Shown one piece after another: positions 31,966 to 44,260 of a stretch of 64,000 bases of DNA (positions are counted from its first letter, which is position 1; the number at the start of each line of letters is the position of its first letter). Both the position numbers and the translations under genes were made by a program. A model generated the notes under the pieces. That model had not been told where the DNA came from and did no database searches. It was given only the letters and a program-made list of their open reading frames with translations. Source of the stretch: Thereva unica (taxonomy: Eukaryota > Arthropoda > Insecta > Diptera > Therevidae); contig OX465282.1 in assembly GCA_949987705.1 (NCBI GenBank), forward strand, positions 5,134,501 through 5,198,500, given 5' to 3'.

Positions 31966-34335
31966 TTATTAGAAATCTCTTTTTTGTTGTGTAATATACT
32001 TCCGGTTGAAATTTCCAGACCATTTTCTCAGTTTTAGGTCTTTTGGCCAAGAGCTACAATTTGAGATATGGCCCAAGTCTGTAGCGGCAGTACTTTCAGA
32101 GATGAAAGAAGGTCACAGACGGACAGACGGACAGACCTCTGTATAAGCTTTTTTTTTGAAAAAGCTAAAAACTGAATAATATTGATCCTGTAGTACATCG
32201 AAACACTGATGTACATATACAGAATTTCGTTCCCTCGACTAATTCCAGAGCCAGCAACAATAAAAAATACTCCAAAGTGCACCATAATTCACGATTCGCA
32301 AATTCCAGGACCATCAACGAGAACCGATATACCAAGGATTATAGAGAACCGTGCCTCAAAGGCATTTAACAATTGCTAGATCGATGTAAGATTCTCACCA
32401 TTCCCTCACCCTCGTATTTAAAATAAAATAACTTAACTACATAATTTTTATTGCATATTTATCGCTGGTTAATTTTTTCATAATTTCAGCAGTTAGTTTT
32501 ACTTCCAAAGTGTGGTTTTAAGCACACTCATATTTTTTTTTAAACAATTTCACTAACTTGTTCTTGTTCCAATTATCTAGAATGATTTACGATGATTTTC
32601 TTTAAAACAAAAAACACAATACCCGCATCCACAAAACTAATAACAATTCCTTTTTTTATGTTTTTTGTGATATCCATAAAAAAGGATTCTCTTTATAAAA
32701 AAAAAGCAAATAGAAACTAGACTACGCCTTTTAACCACCTCATATATATGAAAAACGTACGTTCACCGCCACAATACAAATTTTTCCTTTAGGAGTTATG
32801 CAATTCATTTAGCACCCCAGAATCAAAAACACAACACAGAAAAAATGTTCCTCTTCATAGGTTTTTTGTTTGACACACACATACACAAACCACCACAAAC
32901 CCTATCATCACTTTTCTTGTTCCTATGGATATTATCTAATCTTTTTGTTTATTTATTTATTTTTTATTATAATTTATTCTAGGAGGAGGTACGGCCATTT
33001 TATTATTATTATTATAAAAAAATAAATAAAATTTGGAGGAAAGTATGCAATAATAGAAAATATTTAAAGGATAATAAAAATAAAAAAAAAACACCGGTAA
33101 GTATGTGATAAGGACATATAATTAAATTTTTTTTGTTTATAGTTTTAATTATTAATTTTAAATTTTTTTTATTATTTTTATTATTTAAAGATTAGAAATA
33201 TAAAATTCATATTTTCACACACATTTAAAAAAAATAAATAAATAAAAACAAGTTTTTTCTGATTTTATTTAAAGAACTACTCTTAAAAATCAAGAATAAT
33301 ACCAAACAACAACTATTTTTTATAAGTATGTATATCCTTCGTCCTATTTACATGCAATATGCTGCGTGACTTTAACAAAACAAGAACTCACCCCCGCCAC
33401 AAACGGGGGCGCACGGTACGACCTTTTGCGGCTTTAAAGTAAAGAGAGAAAAGCACACACAAAAGTTTGAAAGGATAATAATAATAATAATTGTGTAAAA
33501 AAGGATACAAAAGAAAAATAAAACACAAATTCCGGCACTTGAATATTTAAAAATGCACACGAAACAATTTTTTTTTGTATAAGTGTGTGTTAAAGGATAT
33601 TAAATACTGACAATTACTTGTCATCTATTTTTTTTTTGTCACAACTTTGTTTTCTTAAAAAAAGGATAAATTAATTCTTTTTATAAAAATATTATTTATT
33701 AAAATATTTTTTTTTTAGTAAATTCGAACTCGGAGGGAGAACATAACCATTTCTTCAAACAAAGAACACAATAGAAGAAAAAACAAAAAAAAAGAGGACA
33801 TGCATACAATGTATGTGTTTGTATGGTGATATCCTTTTACTTTATTGTCTTTTCTATGTTATCATACACGAAGCGAGATTCCTTTACTGCAGAGGACTAA
33901 CACTACAAAATAAAATATAACCAAAATGTTTGTAGAAAGAGAGTAGAGAAATATGTATGCTCGTTCTGTCTCTTTATCTCAAAAGGATAAAGGATTTTCT
34001 TCTATATTTTAAACAAAATTCCTACAATAACAAAATATAAAAAAGGATACAGAAGCTAATTTTCAATTAAAATGTATTAAAATTAAATTTAAAAGGATAT
34101 AAGAAGGCAAAAATATTAAAATAGAAAATTTTTAACAACACCAAAAAACATAAGATAGAGTTAAAGAGAAAGGACATACACATATACATATATAGAAAAA
34201 TTGTTTTTGGTTGACAAAAACAAGAAAAAATAAGAGCGAAGAAAAATATAGGCACATACACACAGAAATGCTGGAGTGAACACGAAATCGATTTTTCACC
34301 AACAACCATCATCATCGTTTGTCGTCAGTCAACAT
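31966..34335. other. Very AT-rich non-coding DNA with recurring AAAGGAYA motif
   Basis: It includes a GACGGACAGACGGACAGAC block near 32118-32138 and CA-rich short repeats. The word AAAGGATA or AAAGGACA recurs roughly a dozen times (near 33066, 33470, 33505, 33592, 33660, 33982, 34042, 34092, 34172) and again after the hAT insertion (38313, 38603). No coding exon is supported. Confidence 0.4.
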
Positions 34336-34382
34336 CAGTGGCGTAGCAAGAAATATTTTTAGTGGGGGGTTAAATAGTTATA

Positions 34383-34831
34383 TACCCCGTTTATGACTAG
34401 GTTCAACCCAGGTTCAACCCGGATACAACTCAGTCATAAACGGATGTCGAGTTGAAACTGAGTCCTGAGTCCTCTGACCCAACTCAGCTCTCCTACCTGG
34501 AACGAGTTAATATTTGACCTCATATACGCAGGTTGAGTTGAAATTGGTTTGAAGTGACATTTGTCTTATTTGTTTACTATTCGTGAAGTCCGCATTCGGC
34601 GTTAGTTTTGTGTTCGATGTTTTTTCTGGTACAAGATACATCAATAAATTATTTCATTTTAAATTTTTACGTATCTATAAATGAGAATTTTACACAAAAA
34701 TTTGAGGTTATGTTTTGATATCAATTCAACTCTATTTCAACCCAAAGTGAACTCAACTCAAAATCATATACGGTGGTCGAAATTCCAACTCAATCTCAAC
34801 TCAACTTTTCGACCTAGTCATAAACGGGGTA
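34383..34831. mobile_element. Complete MITE with TACCCCGTTTATGACTAGG ends
   Basis: Left TACCCCGTTTATGACTAGGT, right (inward) TACCCCGTTTATGACTAGGT. Flanks are ATA on both sides, so the duplication is ATA, or TA if the outer TA belongs to the target. The interior is made of repeated CAACTC/GAGTTG-type words that let the element fold. A truncated copy lies at 7319-7560. Confidence 0.8.
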
Positions 34832-34969
34832 ATAGATAAGTGGAGTCCTGAACTTTTATAACATTATCTTTTGAAATTGATCAGAATCGGGAAACCGAAG
34901 AAACTAGGCAATAAACCGCATGAATACACGAACTAATTATTCACGAAATAATGCTACTGCATCCGGGGC

Positions 34970-37035
34970 ACTCAACGCGCCACCGCTGAGAACCAGGAAT
35001 GCTAGTGTGAAGTGGGTTACTGGCCGCAGACCCAAAAATTAGTCACACCTAAAATGGAAACTCAATCAATTCGACGCGTGGAATGTACGAACAAGACATC
35101 ACGTCGGTCAAAAGAAAATCATAGTATTGGAATTATCGAAATGCAAAATATCAGTTGCTGTGCTATCCGAACTACGTCTTACCGGATCCTGGACATTGAC
35201 GATCGTCCCGCCAACAATCGACGAAACTATGTCGCTTAACTATTCCGGTGGTGAGGAACGAGAGGCGGGCGTTGGGTTTATAGTCGATCGACTGGCTGTC
35301 AAAAGTGTTAACGCATTCCAACCGATATCCGAGCGTTTGGCGGTTATAACTATCGATGAAACGATCTAGATCCATATCGTATCCGTTTATGTGAGACTAG
35401 CCCGAACGTGAACAAGGACGATTTTTACAATCAGCTTCAACAGACGCTTGATATGATACTTCGAGCCGAATTAATAATTCTCGCGGGGGAGTTCAATGCA
35501 CATTCAGAAGCAAATCGAACCGGCTGGGAAGGAACGATGGGCAAATTCGGACACGGAGTAATTAACGACAACGGCGTATGCCTGCTTTCATTCGCAGCGT
35601 CAAACAGATGTTAGACCACGTTTTCATCAACGCAAAATGGCGACCGACGCTTAAAGACGTACGGGCATTGCGTGTACCCGATTGCGGATCGGACCATTAT
35701 GTTGTTCGAGCGAAACTGTGATTACAAAGAGCATAGAAAACGGCGCCACCACCAGCCAAGAAGAATTGGGCGTGCCTATGGAGCCCGACCATCGGGTGAG
35801 AGTTTCAAATGGAATTATCCAACAAATTCAAATTCGATTATCCCTCGCTATCTCTTGCCATACCAAACGATATTGATGTAGAAGAAAGGCAATTGTAGGA
35901 GTCTATTGTGGGGTGGGCAATGGAGTTGTGTCCACCTATCCTCAAACGGGCGCAGCTACGTATCTCGGATAGCTGTCTGGACCTCGTATATCAGGATACA
36001 TTGATCCAGCGGCAAATGAATAGTCGTCGTTTTCATCGATTTCATATCCGCGTCGATTGGAACAGGTTGTGGAGAACCTTGGAAACCGAACACGTTCCAT
36101 TGAAAATCATCCAACTTCTTCACGGGTGTCCGACAGGCAGACGTCGCGTCGTCACTTCTCTTCAACGTTGTGATCGACGCGATTATGCGTGAGGCATTCG
36201 ATGGACGATTCGGAGTTCAATACACCGCCAATAACTTCGTAATCGACTTAATGTTCGCCGAAGATAGCGCCATCTTCCCCGACACGGATGCCGAAGCAAC
36301 GGACATCTTATACGACATTTCTCGCATAGCTCGGTCATACGGGTTAAAACTCAATGCGGAAAAGACCAAAGTGCTCACAACAGACGGATCGAGAGCCAGT
36401 GTTCACCTCGATGGAACCCAAATCGAACATATTCCGATGTACAAATTTTTGGGATCATAGGTTGAGGAAACGAAAGTGGTTTCGATGGCCGACGTTCACA
36501 GCCGCATCGGACTCGATCAAGTGGTGCATATGGAAACGAACAAATATTGCCATCAAAAGTACGAAAGTACGCCTTTACCGAACGTTGATCCTTCCGATTC
36601 TTCTTTATGAATCGGAAACGTGAACACTGCTCAAGCCGGTCGTCAACAAGGTCGAGGTTTTCCAAATGCGATTCTTGAGGCAGATTCTCGGTGTCTTACT
36701 CCATGATCGTCTTCGAAACGAGACAGTTAGACAAAGATGTGATCGAAGAAGAAATACAAAAACGTTGACTACAGTGGTTTGGACATGTTTACCGAATGAT
36801 AGCCGCCGGATGATAGCCGCTTACCACGTAAACTTCTGTGGCGAATTCGTCCGGAAGACTGGAGAATTTAACGATCGGCGATCTCGAGGGCGACCTATCG
36901 AGGTAATAGGAATATCGAGGGCGACCTAAAAAGTCAACGATTAGAGTTCCATACCCAGTGGCATTAACAGCAGCGTATCCGTTGCGAGGGCGTCCCTCTG
37001 GGACCGCCAGCTAGCGGATCAAAGAAGAAGAAGAT
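34970..37035 (+). mobile_element. APE/RT non-LTR retrotransposon, nearly full-length but dead (family B)
   Basis: The 5' portion encodes endonuclease pieces: LSKCKISVAVLSELRLTGSW (about 35130), GVGFIVDRLAVKSVNAFQPI, and ILAGEFNAHSEANRTGWEG (about 35480), the D/N-A-x motif of APE-type nucleases. The reverse transcriptase follows in broken frames. At 36170-36460 the palm reads DLMFAEDSAIF where the usual motif is AxD-D, then LYDISRIARSYGLKLNAEKT. The 3' end is AGCGGATCAAAGAAGAAGAA. Missing blocks and stops show it is inactive. Confidence 0.8.
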
Positions 37036-38277
37036 ATCTGAGCTCGATTTACATTTAAGCAGCGACCTTTTCGAATACCCTCCATTTGTGGTGGTGGTGG
37101 TGTTTTGTTTAATTGCAGGCGACCACTAAGTCCAAGAAGTGCAAATCTTAAAATCGGTTTACTAAAGCAGACCCTCACATATGTACATATGGGGTCGTCC
37201 ATAAATTACGTGAGGCGATTTTTGCGAATTTTCGACCCTCCCTCCTCCCTTGGTGAGATGTCGTGAGGTTTGAGGTTTTTCCACACACACACAACTACCA
37301 AAACGTGAGCACTCACTTAACAAGAATTTCATTACGCTAAAATTCGGCATGTGCCTTTCTGTAACTTTATATTCTAAGGGCCTTTTCGCGGGTCAGTGTT
37401 ACTTTCCTCGTACGCTGCAGCATTCGCCGAGTCGTGCGTTTGGCTGGCTGGTTAAACAATCGAGGGGGAAAAATTGTTGTGTAGGATTTTCAGCCCTATC
37501 TAAGGACCCCCATTTATACACAGGCCACCGGCAGGCCGTGGCCTGAATGGTTTTTTCGCCTTGAGGCTAAGTATCGCCGTACATTCACCGGTCACCACCT
37601 GTATGTGGTCTGCAGTTAAAGAAAACTTACAAATATCTTTATGTGTTTGGGCATTTATTGTCAGTTCGTGCCTGAAAATCGGAGCTTCTATTCACTCGCA
37701 AGCCTTGGATTAACGGTAAAAAATCACGGCGTATATCAACTCGGAACGGAAAACAAAACGCGAGCTAGGCGCGAAAACAATCCCCACTCGCGTTCACGGC
37801 GTGAGTCTTTAGCCGCCTTGAAGTTTTCGTTGAGGCCATGAACATTTTTGCGCTTAAATTAACAACCTGCTATGCTAAGTTGTCGTCTTCGCCTGCATGT
37901 CCCTATCTGTAGGGAATCATGGGTTCACCTGCACCGCCTATCAGGCGGATACCTGATATATCATCCTTCAGTCAGACTGAGTAATTTGTGGCCTTCGTCG
38001 GGCCGTGCCGGCCGACCTGATCCGAAAGGCCACTGTCTACCGGGGCGGCCTGTAAGCGGATGGGGGTCTTTTACTTAATTCAACCCAGTTTTCTGCTGAT
38101 ATTTAAAACAAATCAAACTTTAACAACTATCAGGTGATATTTCTAATATATTTTCTTCGCGCTGAATGTACAATCAAAATTACAAAATGATATTATAAAT
38201 GCTCAAATTGAATTTTCTTCATATATACAAAAGGCATAGTATATCCCCAAACCCCCATCCCCCGTTCCTACGCCACT
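37036..38277. other. Unassigned DNA inside the hAT element
   Basis: 37081-37103 is a GGT microsatellite. Near 37194, GGGTCGTCCATAAATTACGT resembles GAGTCGTCCATTAATTACCT at about 43811, so a dispersed element is likely. 37340-38060 is GC-richer with no protein motif I can name. Confidence 0.35.
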
Positions 38278-38286
38278 GGTCAACAT

Positions 38287-40329
38287 TTGCTTTATGGAAA
38301 TACCAGAGAGAAAAAGGACATATAACGATTGTTTTATACACATGCAAGCATATGCACGTCCTTTATATACATACATCAATACAACCCCATATAAACTCTC
38401 TCTTTTTCTCTGACCCACTATAGTTAGTTAGATAGTTGATAGTTAACTAGCTAGTTATGTTGTTGTTGTTATAGTTACTATGCTTTGACAAAACATAATA
38501 TTAGATGGCAGCACATCCACGCTACTTTTCTTTTCTTTTTTTATTCCGTAGAGAAAAAAAAATAATGCCACACTGTTTTATTTTTTTTATATATCTAAAA
38601 TAAAAGGATATAACAAGCTTTTTCTTATTTCTACATATATGTATATAAATTTTTTATATTGTTGCAAGGATATGTAGAAGAATATATTTTTTTTTATTAA
38701 ATAGTATGCGTACCGAGAGGAGTAGAATTTGTAGATGCGTACACCAAGCAGCACAAATAATTTTCAGCATAAAAAGCAAGAAAAAATGATGATGGAAACA
38801 GTCTTTTGTTTCTATCTAGATTTATCTACATATAAATATTTTTTTAGATATAGAAAACCTCGACCACTGTTTTTTTTATATATATTTTTCCTTTTATTAT
38901 AAATTGTGTCCCTTCACTTTTATACTATATTTTTTTCACAAAACTGTTTTTCTATATCACACTTCTCTTTTTATTTTTTTTATATAAAAACAAAAAATGT
39001 TACTAACGAATCAAATTTAATATAAAAAAAAGAAATCCTTCAAAAAAGGACTTTTTTTTAGATATTTTCCGCACATATACACGTATCTCTACACAATTCG
39101 AATTAATTCCATCGAACAAGATACCACCGAATTCCGAATTCCGTGAACTTTTCAACTCGGCCTTTTTTTTCTGATTTTTTAATATTATTTATTAAATAAC
39201 TCGAACACGATTGAATCCTTTCATAATATCGCGGTAACTTTAAAAAACATATTTCGATATTATTATTATTATATTTTTCTTTTGTTTCTTATCTTTAAAA
39301 CTATATTTTTTCTTTAATTAACCACGAAAGAAACTTCTCACCTTCACGCAATAAAATTGAATAAAAACAAAAAAATTATAAAAAACATATAAAAAAAATG
39401 TGTAGGAAAAAGGGATGAGAAAAATCACTTTTTTTATTATTAATAAAATAAATTATAAAATTTATATAAAATCAAAACTTTTTCTTAAACATTTTAAAAT
39501 TATAAAAATTTCAAAATATTATATGTCCGAAAATATATTTTTTTTTATATATACATATGTATATACTTTCTACAATTTATATGGTCGCCACATTTACACA
39601 GATTGGCGCACGATTCGATACTGCAGAGTGGCCCCAACCGACTGTAATCATCATCCCCTCTGTCGAACGAGCGAAAAAAAAAGTTCGATTCGAAAAAGTT
39701 CGAAGCTCGACAACGAAAATCGGAAATATGTATATTTGCGAAAACGTACAACGAACAGAAGAAAAATTAAGAGAGAAAATGCAAAATTTGCTACTTCTCT
39801 TTAGTACGTTGTAGAAAATATATAAATATATAAGAAAAACGCTTTTCCACAATAAATTTTCTTCGCTGTAGAGAAAGAGAGATATTTTCTACACTAAAAG
39901 TACTCTACATTTTGTCAATACATTTTTTCTATAGAGAGAGTAAGTATGCAAACCAAATTTTAAGGAGTGTGTATTTTTTTAACTAATACTTACATAATAA
40001 GATTTTTCATCGTTGGTGTTGTTTAATTGTTGTTGAATATAATTTTTGCATCTTATGGGGATAGAAAATATTTTGTTTAGTGAAACAGCGGGAGACTGGA
40101 TGGCGCGGCGCTCCTTCTTCAATTAATTTATATTTATACATATATTCCCCAAGCTCTGTTTGTAATGGTTTTGTAGAAATTGATTCAATTTTCAGTTATA
40201 CTTCTTGTTCTTTTTTATTTTTAAAAGGTGCTACACTAGAAAGATTTCTGCTTGTTTTTATTTTTTTATTTTTCTAAACAGTGGAATAGAAAATATTGTT
40301 GAAGAAAGTTTGGCTTCTAGATGAATCTA
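38287..40329. other. Very AT-rich non-coding DNA with one GC-richer island
   Basis: Long A and T runs dominate. About 39590-39720 is GC-richer and carries TTCGA/TCGAA-based palindromes (GTTCGATTCGAAAAAGTTCG). It could be a promoter or non-coding first exon, but no core-promoter set is convincing. Confidence 0.3.
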
Positions 40330-41800
40330 CCACCTGATCGACGAATTTGTATGTTGTACTTCAGTTCGAGTAAACTAGCATACGATCGGAGAAGCCTGGA
40401 AAGCCTCGCATTGCCCTTTCAATTGACAATAGTATTACTGATCTCGTCATCATTAACTTTTTTTCAAGAGATCCGCCGACGATCTTGATAGTGGCTCCCG
40501 GCGCCCGAAACTTTCAGGAATTCGTGCTAGCTCGCTTATTTTCCGGGTGATGTACTAATAGTGTCACCTCAGGAGGTTGAGGCACTGCTAGAGCTCAGTC
40601 GCAAAGTGAACTGACAATTCGTCATCGGTTGTGATGCAAATCTCACTAATCTATTTGAATGAGTACAGATACTGTTGAATAAACTCCAAACTATTGGTAT
40701 ACACTTAGTTCTAAGGAACTGGATTAAGAGCTTTCTTCCAGGCCGTTCAATCAAGATAGTATTGGATGGCGTCGAATCAAACCCACATGTCATTTCGGCC
40801 GGAGTTCCCCAGGAGTCAATTCCCTCACCCGCACTTTTTCTAATCTTCATTAATGATCTGCTCTCAATCCCCTCCAACCCACTTCACTGCTTCGCTGATG
40901 ACGGTACTCTGAATTTCTCTTACTCCTTCGACAATATAAGACAAGTACGTGCCAGACCTTGTGTTTACCGCCTTCAACTGATGTCCACTTCGATCAACCG
41001 GGATATGGAATCGATTCTTCATTGGGGCGAAAAGAACCGCGTCGAATTTAATGCCACGAAAACGAAGAACTGTCTGATCTCCAACAAAAATTGTACCGAC
41101 CTTCCTCCTATCTCAGTGGATAAAGAGAATCTAACGGCTGACTCAACTCTCAATATCCTAGGGGTAACTTTAACGGAGCATCTGCGATGGAATGATCACA
41201 TATTCCAAATCGCCAAACAAGAGTTTCTCTTCCAGCCAGCCGCCTTGACTACAATCTACAAATCCTACATTCGGCCGCGCCTTGCATACAACTCGTATAT
41301 CTGAGCAGGCGCCCCAAAAACCACCTTGGCTTGTCTTGACAAGGTACAAAATCGCTCAAACTCATTGGTGATGGCCCCTTTTGCCCCTCCATAGACACCT
41401 TAAGCCACCGTACGAATGTAGCAGCCCTCTCCATACTTTATCGCTATTACCATGGCGACTGTTCCACTGAAATTCAGGCAATATTTTTCCCGCAACACAA
41501 GACTAGCCCGCTCGGCTCACCCCCATACCCTACAGCCCCCCGTTCACGCACAATACGGTTTAGAAGTTCGTTTATTAATAGAACAACTCGACTGTGGAAT
41601 AATCACCCGCAGTCAGTATTTCCGAACTCGTACAACACCTTAGAGTTCAAACGTGAGGTTCATCGTCATTTTCTTCTACGCCCTCCAGACCCCCTCTAAC
41701 CTTTCCTATTCTCCTCTATTCTTCAAAGCAAGCTAACTACTAGATATTGCACCATGAACTGAACGACATGGCGGACTGGTATGTAGTATAAAGGGTTACA
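40330..41800 (+). mobile_element. Jockey-like non-LTR retrotransposon (family A), internally deleted
   Basis: The frame 40675-41304 reads LRNWIKSFLPGRSIKIVLDG, then SAGVPQESIPSPALFLIFIN and FADDGTLNFSYS. This is a reverse transcriptase palm with F-A-D-D present and the Q-G-S motif changed to Q-E-S. Downstream the thumb (LNILGVTLTEHLRWNDHIFQ) and 3' tail follow in other frames. Near 40620 a trace of endonuclease (VIGCDAN) directly precedes the RT, so the middle is deleted. A degenerate A-rich end lies near 41800. Confidence 0.8.
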
Positions 41801-41859
41801 CCTAAGCTTGGTTTTATCATATATAAAAACAAAACAAAAAGATACATTCCATTTCATTG

Positions 41860-42496
41860 TCCATTTCAATCAACAGGGACATCTAACGAATTCTTGACTG
41901 GGCCGCAAGAACCGTGTCGAATTTAATGCATCCAAAACGAAATACTGTCTCATCTCCAATAAAACCTGCACCGACTCTCCTTCTATTTCAGTGAGCAATA
42001 AAAACCTAACGGCAGAACCGTCTTTAAACATCCTAGGCATAATAGCACTAGCCGAAGATCTGCGCTGGAATAATCACATATTCCAAATTGCTAAACAAAC
42101 ATCACAGCGCCTGGGATTCCTTAAAAGATGTAAATTCCCCTTCAGCCGTCGGCCAGGGCTACAATCTACAAGTCCTACATTCGTCCCCGTCTCGAATACA
42201 ACTCGTATATTTAGGCTGGGGCCCCGAGAACTACCTTAGCCTGGCTGGACAAGGTGCAAAGCCGCGCTCTCAAACTTATGGGCGATAGTGCCATTTGCTC
42301 TTCAATTGACTCCTGAACTCATACAACACCCAAGAGCTCAAACGCAAGGTTCACCAGCATCTCCTCCAACACCACCCGACTCCCCCTAATCTATCCTATC
42401 TTTCTCTCTATACTTCGAGCTAAGCTTACTACTAAACATTGCACCATGACGTGTACGACATGACGGACTAGTAGTACAAAGGATGACACCTAAGCT
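41860..42496 (+). mobile_element. Jockey-like family A, second 3' copy
   Basis: The frame 41991-42239 reads NLTAEPSLNILGIIALAED and then HIFQIAKQTSQRLGFLKRCK, closely matching 942-1283 (minus) and 41100-41220. It is cut at its 3' end by the hAT MITE at 42497. Confidence 0.75.
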
Positions 42497-42839
42497 CAGT
42501 GCCGGATTTACCAACAAGCAAAACAAGCAATTGCTTGAGGCCCCTACCCTCAAGGGGCCCCGCGCCTCTTATATTTTGTTTGGTTCTTCTTTAGATAAAA
42601 GGGAAGTAAACAAATTGTTTGGCTATGGCCAAATATTCATTATGATGAATATTCTTTTGCGAATCAAATATACAACCGTCATAGTTTTGCGACTAAAACA
42701 GTAAATGTAAAACTGAACGTAACTACGAACATTTCAAACTTTCAAAGCAGAAAAGAAAGAAAAGAGTAGCAGCTTACCGAAGGAGGGGCCCCATCACGAG
42801 GTTGTGCTTGGGGCCCCGCAACATATAAATCCGGCCCTG
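42497..42839 (+). mobile_element. hAT-type MITE with 8-bp target duplication
   Basis: Left end CAGTGCCGGATTTACCAAC; right end read inward CAGGGCCGGATTTATATG. CCTAAGCT flanks both sides (42489-42496 and 42840-42847). Subterminal GGGGCCCC blocks are inverted too (about 42553 and 42809). The insertion is in the 3' tail of a family A copy. The interior (42560-42780) is AT-rich without a transposase. Confidence 0.9.
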
Positions 42840-42859
42840 CCTAAGCTTAGACTATCACA

Positions 42860-43080
42860 TAAAAAAAAGTGTTCAACAAATCTATTGGCCCCGATAATAT
42901 TCCCGCTATAGTCCTTAAAAAATGTGCCTTAGCTTTGGTTAAACCTCTGCGCAAACTCTACGTGCATTCATACTTCTCCGGAGTTTTCCCTGACTCCTAG
43001 AAACTGGCCCATGTTTAACCTATCCCGAAAAAAGAAGACTCTAGCGACCCCTTTAACTACCGCTTGCCGAGACAATAATA
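42860..43080 (+). mobile_element. Jockey-like reverse transcriptase N-terminal fragment
   Basis: The plus strand reads NKSIGPDNIPAIVLKKCALA, LVKPLRKLYVHSYFSGVFPD, then PIPKKEDSSDPFNYR. This is the S-GPD-IP...KK-DxxxPxNYRP block that opens non-LTR reverse transcriptases. A stop interrupts it (after FPDS). Confidence 0.7.
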
Positions 43081-43269
43081 AACAGTAGGCTTATGGAATA
43101 TCTATACCTGCTATCATGCCCAAACGATCGTAAGGCACATGCGTACCGTCTAAACCGGCTCACAGACAATCTAATGACCAAATATATACAAACCAAATCC
43201 AACCAAACGAGTACGCTATTAACTAGACCTAAGAGAGGGCTAACAAGAGGATAAAAAACGGACTTTCGT

Positions 43270-43725
43270 CCTATCAGAACGATCAAGTCCAAGGACCAAG
43301 CCCAGATAAGCCAGCAGACACTTGATGGAGTAGGTACTCCCAATAGAGTCATCCTTATATGGCTCACGAGCCACTAGGGCAATAAAGAGGCGGACATCTC
43401 GGCTAGACAGGGCGCTGACACTGTTTTGAACATGCAGGAACCAGCTAGTGGGGCACCTTACACTTTGGCAAAGGGATGATCGAACTCTGATAAAAACATG
43501 ATGTTGTTCTAGTTGGCTTGCCACAAAGCATCCTTTTTTAAACGAGAAAGTACTGAGAGTCTTACATCGGTCTAGGAGAGGGCAGTTTGTGTGATCACAT
43601 GCTGTTAAAGGCCAATGCCTAAGACAGGGGATACGGCTGGGGGTAAGATTTGTACTCACTAAACTCATCAACTCTTTTGTAGGACGTGTGATTCGACCCG
43701 TTTGATTGACCCTTAAAAGAAGAAG
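43270..43725 (+). mobile_element. Non-LTR RNase H/3' tail fragment
   Basis: At about 43320-43440 the plus strand reads TPNRVILIWLTSH, a stop, then GNKEADISARQGADT. This is the last RNase H motif (V-H-G-G-N-x-x-A-D) of RNase H-bearing non-LTR elements. The 168-residue minus-strand frame over the same bases is only its shadow. Confidence 0.5.
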
Positions 43726-43952
43726 GGGTTCCACTAAGGTGCTCACCAGAGCCGAAATAGTGAGGCAGACGGATCAGCGACCTACCGTACCAGCCTTCTT
43801 TGTGGGAAAGGAGTCGTCCATTAATTACCTGAAGTGACTTTGGCGATTTTTTGACCCGTGAAAGTCGATTCGTGTTTCGTTCATTTGAGTTTAAGAACCT
43901 ACGTTTCAGTCGATTTTCAGCACAGGGGCCTAGAGTGGAAATGTTGAGTTTA

Positions 43953-44045
43953 GGCCCCTGTTCTGAAAGACGTGATTCGACTGAAACGTCACTTTCTTCA
44001 ATTTAAACCACTTGTGTAGTATGACTCGACTTTCAGTACAGGGCC
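43953..44045. mobile_element. 93-bp MITE with GGCCCCTGTTCTGAAAG ends
   Basis: It starts GGCCCCTGTTCTGAAAG and ends CTTTCAGTACAGGGCC. Just to the left, a partner end TTTTCAGCACAGGGGCC stops at 43930, so two elements lie nearly end-to-end with a 22-bp gap. The family also occurs at 54541-54673. Confidence 0.6.
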
Positions 44046-44089
44046 TCAGGTCGATCCCTCCACCTAAACGCCTCACATAATTATTGGAC

Positions 44090-44260
44090 GACTCCTAAGG
44101 AAATCATAATCGGTGCCAAGCCCGCAGGACGACCGAGAAAACGATGGGTTGAAGTCGTAGAAGCAGACGCTGTACAATTGTTGGGTATACGAAATTGGAT
44201 GAGTCTAGCTAGAGAGCGAGAAGGTTGGAGGAGAAAACTGAAGGAGGCCAAGGCTTGATT
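44090..44260 (+). mobile_element. RTE-like element 3' tail (family E)
   Basis: The plus strand reads AKPAGRPRKRWVEVVEADAV, QLLGIRNWMSLARERE and GWRRKLKEAKA then a stop. This is the classic C-terminus of one group of insect non-LTR elements and a relative of 7600-7790 on the minus strand. Only the tail is left. Confidence 0.65.

Larger units (their letters stand above)
34336..38278. mobile_element. hAT-type element with 8-bp target duplication, expanded by nested insertions
   Basis: Left end CAGTGGCGTAGCAAGAAATA; right end read inward CAGTGGCGTAGGAACGGGGG. GTCAACAT flanks both ends exactly (34328-34335 and 38279-38286). Inside are a MITE (34383-34831), a family B retrotransposon (34970-37035) and about 1.2 kb of GC-richer unassigned DNA. 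No hAT transposase is visible, so the host element was probably non-autonomous. Confidence 0.85.

Noticed and set aside
33372..34315. Small membrane-protein-like frames (Phe/Ile-rich)
   Set aside because: They arise from poly-T/poly-A runs; start context, conservation and splice pattern are lacking.
43240..43746. 168-residue minus-strand open frame
   Set aside because: It is the shadow of a plus-strand RNase H/tail fragment (SH, stop, GNKEADISARQGA). No family motif is seen in the minus frame.
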